A DNA stretch of 64,000 nt, taken from assembly GCF_000702945.1 (NCBI RefSeq), contig NZ_JNLE01000005.1, forward strand, positions 434,001 through 498,000. The letters are read 5' to 3'. Positions 34,696-42,303 of this stretch are shown piece by piece (position 1 is the first letter of the stretch; the number at the start of each line of letters is the position of its first letter). The DNA is from Clostridium sp. KNHs205 (GTDB lineage Bacteria > Bacillota > Clostridia > Lachnospirales > Lachnospiraceae). Below the pieces are notes generated by a model that saw only the letters and a list, made by a program, of their open reading frames with translations, had not been told where the DNA came from and did not search any database. The position numbers and the translations under genes are program-made.

Positions 34696-36504
34696 TTATT
34701 TCTTTACTGTAAAATTAACAGTGAAGGAGGAGGAAATATTATTGCTGCCGGTAACTGTTACAGTTGCCTTATAAGTTCCAGCCTTAAGTCCGGTAACGGG
34801 CTTAACGGTAAAGGAATCACTTTCATTTAAGGTCAGGCTGCTAATTGAGGTCTTTGAAAGCTTGAAATATTTACTTCCGTTTCCTGATAAGGATACCTTA
34901 AGCTTTCCTGTAGGTCCTCCGATATTTTTCACTGCTACAGTATAAGCTTTTTGATTTTTGTAGCCAACCTTCGCGGCTGTGAAAGTGTATTTACCGGATT
35001 TTGAAAGGGATATACCATATTTATCAGGTTTTAATACATTATCAAGAGCTGCCACAGCTTCACTGGCGAAATCCACCTTGCTAAGTCCATCAATGCTGCC
35101 TTCTGCAGTTAATGCATTAGAAGTTTTTAAAACCCATGCAAGTTCCAGCATATACTCAGTATAAGTTCCATCATTTGCAGCATTCTTATGAAGCCACTGT
35201 TTTGTTACAGGTTCTGCTTTATCCTTGTTATAGCTGATTAAGAATGGTAACTGAAGACGAATGGCATTTTTATCAGTTCCTTCACTCCAAGGTGTTGTTG
35301 AAGTAAGCGCTCCGTTTAAATCACCATTAGGATAGTAAGTGATACTATTGTTCTGCTTGGAATTGTTCTCTGTCGTAAAGTTTCCAAGATATTTTGCAAG
35401 TTCACCGTAAAGGTAGCTTATATTTCCGTTTCCTGTAGTGGTGTTAACACTATTTCTGGAATTGAAAGCACTTGAGGAAGCTGTTACTTTATTAATCTCA
35501 TCTCCGGTGCCAAAGGTTAACTGATTACCCAGTGTGGTATCATATACATAAACTTTCTCATAGCCGTATTCTTTCGCTTTTCTTGCAACACTTCCGATGA
35601 TAGCCTGTGTATTATGGCACCAGGAAGCACCAAAGAATATGATGTGATCGCCAGGGGAATTTAACAGATTGATCAGTTCAGCGAAGTTCACCTGATGCAG
35701 TGCAAATCCACTTTTGTCTGCATTTGTAAAGATTTCTGTTGTTGCAGCTCCTGTTCTGTTTCCCAAGGGATCTGCAACTCCGCTGTTATAATTAAAATAA
35801 GTTGCAGAAGCATTATATACTCTTTGAAAGAAATCAAAGTCTGTTCTTACACTGGAAGGAACTACTGTGCCTTTGCTTTTACCGTCTCTAAAAACTTTGG
35901 CTATACTTGCTGCAGTGGCATTTCCGTTATATTCATCCGTGTCTTTAAAACTGAAATATGCTGTAATTTTGTCAGTACTCTCGCTGTTATAAGAAAACAG
36001 TAAGGTATCATCCACGGTGTAGCTCTTTATGGGTTCTTCCGCAGGAAGTAAGGCTGTTATTCTGGTCCATAATTCATTCACAGATGTTCCATTAGCTGTC
36101 TTAAAAACAGTATTGCTCTTAGTTATATCAAGCTGGTAACCATCGATAAAGGGATCAAAGTGATAAATCTTTGTTATTCCATCTTTTTTAGCCTGTTTAT
36201 TAATACTGCTTAGGATATCCTGACTGGTAGTCAGTTTAGGACTGCCAAAAACAATATAGTAGTTTCCTTTGCTGCTTAGGATATCAAGTAAGCGTTCCTG
36301 GGTTACTGACTCAAATACATGCCCTGTTCCTATGCCTTCATAGGAATCAGCAATATAGTCTCCGGTGGTTCCTCCATTAACCTTACTCCAGGAATATGGC
36401 TCAGGGGCTGCTGTTTTTGCAGCTGCCACCGTACTAAGCAAAACTGTAAATGCAAGTGCAAATGTTATAATGCCCGCAGTTGCTTTTTTTAAGATTGATT
36501 TCAT
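34696..36504 (-). CDS. Secreted protein with two thioredoxin-like domains and an Ig-like C-terminus
   Basis: A 602-residue secreted protein: signal peptide 1-29 (ITFALAFTVLLSTVAAAK). Two domains start with a thioredoxin-like strand: YYIVFGSPKLTTSQ (about 85) without Cys, and HIIFFGASWCHNTQ (about 290) with Cys296 in a W-C-x-x-T place where thioredoxins have W-C-x-x-C. Cys296 is the only cysteine in the protein. Residues 500-602 form a bacterial Ig-like domain (GPTGKLKVSLSGNGSKYF, DSFTVKPVTGLKAGTYKA). Its gene precedes a TcyP-like cystine symporter, which suggests a thiol or disulfide theme. No matching characterised protein is known to me. Confidence 0.75.
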   Translation of the reverse strand: MKSILKKATAGIITFALAFTVLLSTVAAAKTAAPEPYSWSKVNGGTTGDYIADSYEGIGTGHVFESVTQERLLDILSSKGNYYIVFGSPKLTTSQDILSSINKQAKKDGITKIYHFDPFIDGYQLDITKSNTVFKTANGTSVNELWTRITALLPAEEPIKSYTVDDTLLFSYNSESTDKITAYFSFKDTDEYNGNATAASIAKVFRDGKSKGTVVPSSVRTDFDFFQRVYNASATYFNYNSGVADPLGNRTGAATTEIFTNADKSGFALHQVNFAELINLLNSPGDHIIFFGASWCHNTQAIIGSVARKAKEYGYEKVYVYDTTLGNQLTFGTGDEINKVTASSSAFNSRNSVNTTTGNGNISYLYGELAKYLGNFTTENNSKQNNSITYYPNGDLNGALTSTTPWSEGTDKNAIRLQLPFLISYNKDKAEPVTKQWLHKNAANDGTYTEYMLELAWVLKTSNALTAEGSIDGLSKVDFASEAVAALDNVLKPDKYGISLSKSGKYTFTAAKVGYKNQKAYTVAVKNIGGPTGKLKVSLSGNGSKYFKLSKTSISSLTLNESDSFTVKPVTGLKAGTYKATVTVTGSNNISSSFTVNFTVKK

Positions 36505-36911
36505 AAATGTCCTCCCTTGATATGATGCTTTTTACCTCGCTGTGTAAATTGTTGAAATGTTCATCTTTTAATTCATACTAGTCTTATATGAATTATATGT
36601 ATTGAATTTATGTTTTGTATAGTAGCATAGGAAATTATAAAAGTCAACTATAAAAATAAAAATTTTGGTATAAATAATAAATTATGGAATTAGACAATCT
36701 GTTTTCTGTTTAATATCGAAAAACCCGGTGTAAGATACCGTATTTTTCTTACTTTTATCTCCAAAAACAAGAGCAATCAGAAGATAATTTCTATTGCCGG
36801 TAGAATAAAAGATCTTAGAATTAAAAAAACTCCTTACTATGGCGGACAGTTTTTAATCGTTAAACCGTCCGTTATAGGAAAGAGCACTTCCTTCTTTATG
36901 TCCTTTTTTAC
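36505..36911. other. Intergenic stretch with one promoter and a decayed hairpin
   Basis: The left part holds the promoter of the thioredoxin-fold gene (listed separately). An imperfect hairpin (CGGAC-x-GTTT at about 36843 with AAAC-x-GTCCG) follows. Nothing else recognisable; the right end borders a gene remnant. Confidence 0.4.
36619..36647 (-). promoter_or_regulatory. Sigma-A promoter of the thioredoxin-fold/symporter operon
   Basis: On the minus strand TTGACT (complement of 36642-36647) and TACTAT (complement of 36619-36624) are 17 bp apart, about 115 bp before the ATG. Confidence 0.6.
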
Positions 36912-37136
36912 TTATTTTGTTGACTCGCTTAATTTATTATAAATATAGCTGAAGCACAGTCCTTCTCCCATTATCAGGGCAAGAACCTTGGTAATAGAAT
37001 TTACCTGGATCAAATCCACCATTGGCAGTACCTTAAAAAATTCATGAAATCCATCGTCGTAACCACCTATTATAAGACCTGATAGAATGGCTAATACGGT
37101 AATAGGTAATGCTCTTGGCAGCAGAATAAGGAATTT
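36912..37136 (-). pseudogene. 3' remnant of a membrane-protein gene
   Basis: The frame after the cupin stop (TAA TAG) continues without a start codon as KFLILLPRALPITVLAILSG, GYDDGFHEFFKVLPMVDLIQ and SITKVLALIMGEGLCFSYIY, ending at TAA 36912. It looks like the C-terminal end of a multi-helix membrane protein whose 5' part has been lost and whose cut end is now fused, in frame, to the end of a cupin gene. Family not recognised. Confidence 0.5.
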
Positions 37137-37139
37137 CTA

Positions 37140-37475
37140 TTAGGCTTTTGTTCCGTATCTGTCCTTTTGATCAAAATATGTCATATCCGCATATCCTGCA
37201 TAGATTTTTCCGGAATGTTTCCTATCTTTTGGGATAAAATATCTATCACCCTTTGTATATGTATTTTTTACTCCATCAATTGTTAACTCTATTTTCCCCT
37301 CCAGAACGATGCCCCATTGACTTTCATGGGAATGCTCTGACAGTTCAACATCTTCAGAGAATTCCATAAATATTATCTGATGATCCGCTGCCTGTGACAG
37401 GTATGCTTCCAAGCCTTTGATTGGAATATCTGCCTTGGGGAGATTTAAAATTGGTTCAGGAAAAATTTTAGACAT
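37140..37475 (-). CDS. Cupin-domain protein
   Basis: A 111-residue single-domain cupin: LSEHSHESQWGIVLEGKIEL is motif 1, with its two His and Glu-like place, and GDRYFIPKDRKHSGKIYAGY motif 2. Likely a metal-binding barrel; no reaction can be given. AGGAGGG lies 7 bp before the ATG. The start overlaps the end of a 41-residue DUF1398-like remnant, and a membrane-gene remnant follows its stop directly. Confidence 0.8.
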   Translation of the reverse strand: MSKIFPEPILNLPKADIPIKGLEAYLSQAADHQIIFMEFSEDVELSEHSHESQWGIVLEGKIELTIDGVKNTYTKGDRYFIPKDRKHSGKIYAGYADMTYFDQKDRYGTKA

Positions 37476-37593
37476 TTTTTACCCTCCTATCTTCTGTTTT
37501 TACCGGGTCTTTAAACTCCCTGATCAGTTTGGGAAAATCCGGTCCGGTGTATTTCATCTGAGCATTCTGTATTGCTTCTAAAGAAAATTGCAT
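37468..37593 (-). pseudogene. Truncated DUF1398-like ORF (41 residues)
   Basis: A short frame with a strong site (GGAGG 7 bp before the ATG) begins MQFSLEAIQNAQMKYTG-PDFPK. This resembles the N-terminus of DUF1398 proteins (about 130 residues; MxFTxExIKxAHxKVKSGADFP). It stops after 41 codons, 8 bp inside the cupin gene. Probably a remnant cut short by the same event that truncated the neighbouring membrane gene; the remaining peptide might still couple translation of the cupin. Confidence 0.55.
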
Positions 37594-37671
37594 TGTTCCA
37601 CCTCCACCTTTTATAATTAACAATTTTATCAGGTTTTATTATCAAAAGCAAAGCTGATTGATATACGATTT

Positions 37672-37757
37672 AAAGGGGCTGCTGCATTTTAAACAATGTT
37701 GCGGTCAGAAGCCTTTTGGCTCTTGCCGATTTTCATTTATTGTGCAGCAGTCCCTTT
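37672..37757. repeat. Inverted repeat around an 56-bp core
   Basis: AAAGGGGCTGCTGCA (37672-37686) pairs with TGCAGCAGTCCCTTT (37743-37757), 14 of 15. The core holds a smaller AAGCC-4-GGCTT stem. It lies between the cupin and lipoprotein genes; possible terminator of the lipoprotein gene or short mobile remnant. Confidence 0.5.
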
Positions 37758-37843
37758 ATTGAGGAAGATTTATTGAATTTTTATGAGGATGATTTTATTG
37801 AATTAAGGATGATTAACGGGTATTATTTAAATACCATAAATAA

Positions 37844-38434
37844 TTACTTCTGAAGCTCTTGAACTCCGGAAACCTTACTTGTTGCGTCCATGGTAAAGGA
37901 ATCCTTTGCTTCCTGGCTGGTAAAATAGATATTCCCCTGTACTTCATTGTCTACAAGCTGAAAATTCTGAGCATCTACGATTACATCACCTACAAATTTT
38001 CCATGCTGTAAGCTTGCATTTGGACTCTTAATTGTGAGTTTTGGTACCGTAAGCGTATATCTAGCAGTAATATTTCTATCTGCGTCCTGTGAGTACAAAG
38101 CTACTTTACGTTGAACAATATCTTTACCGCTGTCATCTTTCTTACCATTGGTAAATTCACCGTCTATAACAAGATCCTTGTCAAATGTAAGATCTTTTGT
38201 AGGACATATGATCCAGGTACCATCTGCACTAATGGCCTTTTCAAAGCCCTCTGTGGTATCAACAATTGATGCGGAAGAGGTTCCGTCTGTTTCATCTCCG
38301 CCACCGGTCTCAGATTGACCTGAATTTGTTTTCATACATCCGGTTAGCAGAAATACCAGCATGGTACTCATTAATACATAACTTATAGAACGGCTGAAAA
38401 TATTTTTTTTCTTAACTTGATTACTCATTAACAT
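37844..38434 (-). CDS. Lipoprotein of unknown function
   Basis: A 196-residue lipoprotein: basic N-terminus, hydrophobic VLMSTMLVFLLTGC with lipidated Cys33 counting from the first ATG, and a Gly/Ser/Thr linker. The rest (TEGFEKAISADGTWIICPTKDLTFDKDLVID onward) has short repeated strand segments with V-x-I and L-x-I patterns (LTVPKLTIKSPNASLQHGKFVGDVIVDAQNFQL), suggesting a right-handed beta-helix or a bactofilin-like stack. No family name recognised. It is monocistronic. Confidence 0.75.
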   Translation of the reverse strand: MLMSNQVKKKNIFSRSISYVLMSTMLVFLLTGCMKTNSGQSETGGGDETDGTSSASIVDTTEGFEKAISADGTWIICPTKDLTFDKDLVIDGEFTNGKKDDSGKDIVQRKVALYSQDADRNITARYTLTVPKLTIKSPNASLQHGKFVGDVIVDAQNFQLVDNEVQGNIYFTSQEAKDSFTMDATSKVSGVQELQK

Positions 38435-38622
38435 CTTTTCATTTTCCTCTCATTTAATATGATCCGATGGACTTTTATTCACCTTTTTTTAAGTATCTGC
38501 CAAGTAAAGAAATTTTATACATATGTTTTAAACATTTAAAATCAGCTCCCTGATACCTTTCTTCTCTCTATTAAGCCATCCTATTTATCCCCTCGTATTT
38601 TGAAAGGTAAAGCATGTGCGGT

Positions 38623-39009
38623 TTAACTCTCATATAATTCTAAAGGTAATCCGTCAGGATCTTGAAAGAAAGTACATTTCTTACCGGTTATCGTATCAAT
38701 TCTTACCGGTTCTACCTGGACACCCCTGTCATTTAGCTTTCTGACTGCCAGTTCAATATCATCAACTGCAAAAGCAAGATGCCTTAACCCCGCAGCTTCT
38801 GGATAACTGGGCCTTTGGGGCGGATTCGGAAAAGAGAACAGTTCAATAAGGTAGGTCCCGTTAAGTGAAAGATCAAGTTTATAGGAATCTCTTTCTTCCC
38901 GGTATACTTCCCTTATAATCTGAAGCCCTAATACTTCTGTATAAAAAGTCTTGGATTTAGCGTAATCACTACAAATAATAGCTATATGATGTACATTCTT
39001 TAATTTCAT
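38623..39009 (-). CDS. VOC-family protein, GloA2/YaeR type
   Basis: A 128-residue glyoxalase-fold protein starting MKLKNVHHIAIICSDYAKSKTFYTEVLG, with the metal-binding His8, LRHLAFAVDDIELAVRKLNDRG for the second module, and FQDPDGLPLELYE with the terminal Glu. SMU1112c/YaeR-type proteins share this start and ending. GGAG lies 7 bp before the ATG. Substrate unknown. Monocistronic. Confidence 0.88.
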   Translation of the reverse strand: MKLKNVHHIAIICSDYAKSKTFYTEVLGLQIIREVYREERDSYKLDLSLNGTYLIELFSFPNPPQRPSYPEAAGLRHLAFAVDDIELAVRKLNDRGVQVEPVRIDTITGKKCTFFQDPDGLPLELYES

Positions 39010-39117
39010 ATATTCTCCTTCTTAATTACTGTGGTCTGACTAACAACTTGTTTTATACCTTAACTGTCCTTCTTACATCTCACTTGTTGTATAGCTTGCT
39101 CAACACCTTAATTTCAC

Positions 39118-39432
39118 TTATATTGAAGTCATATAATACTTTTCATTTTCTTTTACCATTGAGATACTATACTCTATCCCATTATTTATGTATGCTACAA
39201 TATTACCAGAAGGGGCATATCCTAAAACTTTAGCAGTTTCCCAAATCAGATTTTCTCTTGGCAGTCAATCTGCTCCTCTAAAACAGTTCAAATGGAATTA
39301 GCCACTTCAATAACCGATATATCCTAAGCCTAAGCACTTCTTCAGTTGTTTTTTTGTCAACTGTTTTACGAAATACTTCATACTCATCTGTATTTTGCGA
39401 ATTTAACCAATAGGTTGTCTATATTTTGATTC
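39118..39432 (-). pseudogene. Frameshifted remnant of an unrecognised gene
   Basis: From ATG 39432 the frame reads MNQNIDNLLVKFAKYR and stops; a shifted frame continues DEYEVFRKTVDKKTTEEVLR and LRIYRLLKWLIPFELF and stops. A third piece gives ENLIWETAKVLGYAPSGNIV and YSISMVKENEKYYMTSI to TAA 39118. The pieces are well-formed and collinear but need two shifts, so it is a decayed gene. Family unknown. The rest of 39010-39480 shows no gene. Confidence 0.6.
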
Positions 39433-39479
39433 ATTATAACACATGTCTTCTACACTGGCCAATCTATTACATCATGATA

Positions 39480-39526
39480 AAAAGCCTTTCATAAAGCAAA
39501 GTAAAATATACGTTGCTTTATGAAAG
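39480..39526 (-). terminator. Terminator of the GH74 gene
   Basis: CTTTCATAAAGCA (39486-39498) pairs perfectly with TGCTTTATGAAAG (39514-39526); on the minus strand GCTTTTTAT follows. It lies 46 bp past the GH74 stop. Confidence 0.85.
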
Positions 39527-39571
39527 ACTCAAGTGAAATTTATTAACTTGTATTTCTCTTTTATTGATTTG

Positions 39572-41986
39572 TTATTTTTCTATTATATCACCATATACCA
39601 AACCTCTGGTTCCGGTAGCAACATAGATCCTTCCGTATACCCTCGGATCACCGGATATGGATCTGATATCACCAAACTGATGCTCATCGTCGTTAATACG
39701 TATCCAGGATACACCTTCATCGTGAGATTTATAAAAGCCATACTCCTTATTGATGGTTCCGCTTGTATATAATGTGTTTACATCACTTCCCGGTGCTGCT
39801 TTGCCAATACCTATGCGCTTAATATAATCACCGTCTTTAGACACTCTTTTACCTTGAAACTGATTTGTTTCAGGGTTATAGATAAGCTTCCATAGACCCT
39901 CCTGGTTCATTGAAAGCCATATGATTCCTTCCTTCCCTGGTTCAACTCTGATTTCATAATCCTGTCTGCTGTCAATACCGGCTAAATTAACTTCCGGAAA
40001 ACCTGTGGGTACTTCCTTCTGATGAAATGTGGCACCGCCATCCGTACTTACATAAAAACCTCTGCCAGCCTTTACTTCACTAAAGCCGTAGAAAATATCA
40101 GGATTTACACGATCAGCCATAACTTTAAAGGGAAGTTTATCGAGATTAGTACCCTCGCCTTCCAGATTGTATATTTCAGCTTTAGCCCAGTGTTTTCCAA
40201 AGTCTCTGGTATAAACAATTCTCGATGCATAAATTGGAATTCCAATAGTCCAAAGGATTGTAGCACCATCTGCAGATACCGCTGTCCAGCCGGAAGTTAC
40301 ATTGGGATTCTTCAGGGCAAGAAGCTGCTGATCCAGCTCCTCATTTAACCCAACAGGGTCTGCTAATTGCTCCCAGGTATTTCCCTGGTTGAAGGATACA
40401 ATCAGACCTCCTTTGGTTTTACCTTTCCAGTTGCCTCTGGGTGTTACTACTAAAAGATTGGGATTACTATCCGGATAATCCGCATTCATAGCAGTAATCC
40501 ATCTGTCCTTCTTGTAATCTTCAAAGGTATTTCTGGCTGGTTTATCAAGATCTGTAAATACAAAACCACCATAATCCCCAATAATATCAATTAGCTTAAC
40601 CTCCCCTGACGGCGGTGAATAGATATTCAGATGAACTGTTTCTTCCATACCTGCATCACAGCAGGACCAGTTGACACTCTTCTCTTCCTCTGCATTCTTT
40701 AAATCTTTGGTCATAAAAACACCTGCACCAGTATTAAAGACTGCCATATTACTGTCAAATGGATTTATTTTAACATCCGCCATCCAATGTATAAGCGATT
40801 CATTTCCGTTATATTCTGGTTTTTGATAAGACACATTAAAATCAATCTTCCCTATTTCAAGTCCGGAAAGAACCGGGGTCCAGGTCAGCCCATAATCCGT
40901 GGAACGGTAAATGGTATCCGGTGATGCCAGAATGGTAGAACAGATCAAGGTACCGGGATTACTGCTATCTGCACAGATTCCTCCCATTCCATACCCGACT
41001 CTTCTTCCGGTAGACTCTTTCTCCTGAAAGGAGGGGTCAATAATATTAGCAGGGGTTATATCCAATGCCTCAACCACTTCTCCTGCCGGGTTTAATTCAT
41101 AACGATAAAGTGCACCGTCATACCCTTTTCCCGTATCACAGCCATAACTGTCCCAGTTAGACCACCCGATATTATAGGCAGTATAGGTAATATAAAGATA
41201 CTTATCAATAAATGCAGCCCTTTGCCCTACATAACCCGGGTAATCAGACGGGCCTTCTGTAACAGGGGCCGGTTCATTATGCAGCGGATTAAAGGTCTCC
41301 CCGCCATCGTTACTGATATAGACACTTTGCCCCCTGACATTATTACCGGGAGAGCCACCTTCCCCGCTGGTAGCTACGATAATTCTTTTTGACGGCCCAC
41401 CTTCACCGTTAATAGGAGCAATTTCAACAAAAGAAATATTCTTTTCCGGTGTTCTGCCGGGATAGGTTATATCAAGCTTCTCCCATGTTTTACAACGGTC
41501 CTTCGTCTTCCACAACCCATTTTTCATGGTTCCCATATAGAGAATATTAGAATCTTTTGGATCTACCACAAGTCTTTCTCCGGTAGAACGCCCGGGTGCG
41601 TTCCCATGTATGGCTACGGAATTGCCCATTTCATCAACAGGCACCTCAAGATATTCAAAATGCTTTCCATAATCCCTGGAAAAAGCTATTTTATGTGTTG
41701 GATATAGCCCTACCATTGCGTACAGATACCCCGGATTATTTCGGTCAAGTGCAATTGACAGGGGGTAAGTCTTCCAGACTTCTGTGTCCGTTGCAGAATC
41801 TATTAAGGAGATCCAGCAGTCCTTCTTAAAATCATATCTGTATATTCCGCCTATATCCGTCCTGCAATATAAAATGTCAGGTACCACAGGATGGAATACA
41901 AAACCGGTAACAAATCCACCACCGGGTACACTAACAGACTTATAGATATACTTCTCTCTTAGATTATTCCTTACATTCTCAGGCAT
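39572..41986 (-). CDS. Glycoside hydrolase family 74-like xyloglucanase without signal peptide
   Basis: An 804-residue protein of two seven-bladed propellers, with the GH74 opening SVPGGGFVTGFVFHP and RTDIGGIYRYD, and several Asp-box motifs (SRDYGKHF, SNDGGETF, STDYGLTW, STDGGATF, SHDEGVSW). Family members cut xyloglucan or remove units from oligosaccharide ends. It starts MPENVRNNLREKYIY and has no signal peptide, unlike secreted endo-xyloglucanases, so an intracellular oligoxyloglucan-processing role is likely. The alpha-xylosidase gene upstream on the same strand fits. GGAG 7 bp before the ATG. Confidence 0.9.
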   Translation of the reverse strand: MPENVRNNLREKYIYKSVSVPGGGFVTGFVFHPVVPDILYCRTDIGGIYRYDFKKDCWISLIDSATDTEVWKTYPLSIALDRNNPGYLYAMVGLYPTHKIAFSRDYGKHFEYLEVPVDEMGNSVAIHGNAPGRSTGERLVVDPKDSNILYMGTMKNGLWKTKDRCKTWEKLDITYPGRTPEKNISFVEIAPINGEGGPSKRIIVATSGEGGSPGNNVRGQSVYISNDGGETFNPLHNEPAPVTEGPSDYPGYVGQRAAFIDKYLYITYTAYNIGWSNWDSYGCDTGKGYDGALYRYELNPAGEVVEALDITPANIIDPSFQEKESTGRRVGYGMGGICADSSNPGTLICSTILASPDTIYRSTDYGLTWTPVLSGLEIGKIDFNVSYQKPEYNGNESLIHWMADVKINPFDSNMAVFNTGAGVFMTKDLKNAEEEKSVNWSCCDAGMEETVHLNIYSPPSGEVKLIDIIGDYGGFVFTDLDKPARNTFEDYKKDRWITAMNADYPDSNPNLLVVTPRGNWKGKTKGGLIVSFNQGNTWEQLADPVGLNEELDQQLLALKNPNVTSGWTAVSADGATILWTIGIPIYASRIVYTRDFGKHWAKAEIYNLEGEGTNLDKLPFKVMADRVNPDIFYGFSEVKAGRGFYVSTDGGATFHQKEVPTGFPEVNLAGIDSRQDYEIRVEPGKEGIIWLSMNQEGLWKLIYNPETNQFQGKRVSKDGDYIKRIGIGKAAPGSDVNTLYTSGTINKEYGFYKSHDEGVSWIRINDDEHQFGDIRSISGDPRVYGRIYVATGTRGLVYGDIIEK

Positions 41987-42124
41987 ATTTTTCTCCTTAA
42001 TCCTCTTATGAAAACCTCTCTATAGCATCCTTTTCACCCGATATTTGCAATTAAACAATTAAACTATTAAAGTTGTAAGTTAAGATTTTCAAACCTCAAA
42101 AAACCCTGCATCCATAGAATGTCA

Positions 42125-42238
42125 GGCAAATTACACAGAACAGAAAGAACGAATGCGCCTATGGAAAGGTATTAGAAGTCCGGACTTCTTATACCTTGGA
42201 ATTGAAGCATGAGTTTTTTCTGTTCTGCGTAATTTGCC
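42125..42238. repeat. Nested long inverted repeat (MITE- or hairpin-RNA-like)
   Basis: Outer arms of 25 bp (42125-42149 and 42214-42238) match at 23 positions; inner arms of 15 bp (aaggtattagaagtc and gacttcttatacctt) at about 42167-42192 match at 14, meeting at a TCCGGA core. It would fold into one long hairpin as DNA or RNA. It lies between the alpha-xylosidase and GH74-like genes and has no T-run. Confidence 0.7.
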
Positions 42239-42303
42239 GTCCCCTTGCGAAAAACTCACTTTTAATTACCTTCATATTAGTATCAATTGAAACGCCAAGT
42301 TTA

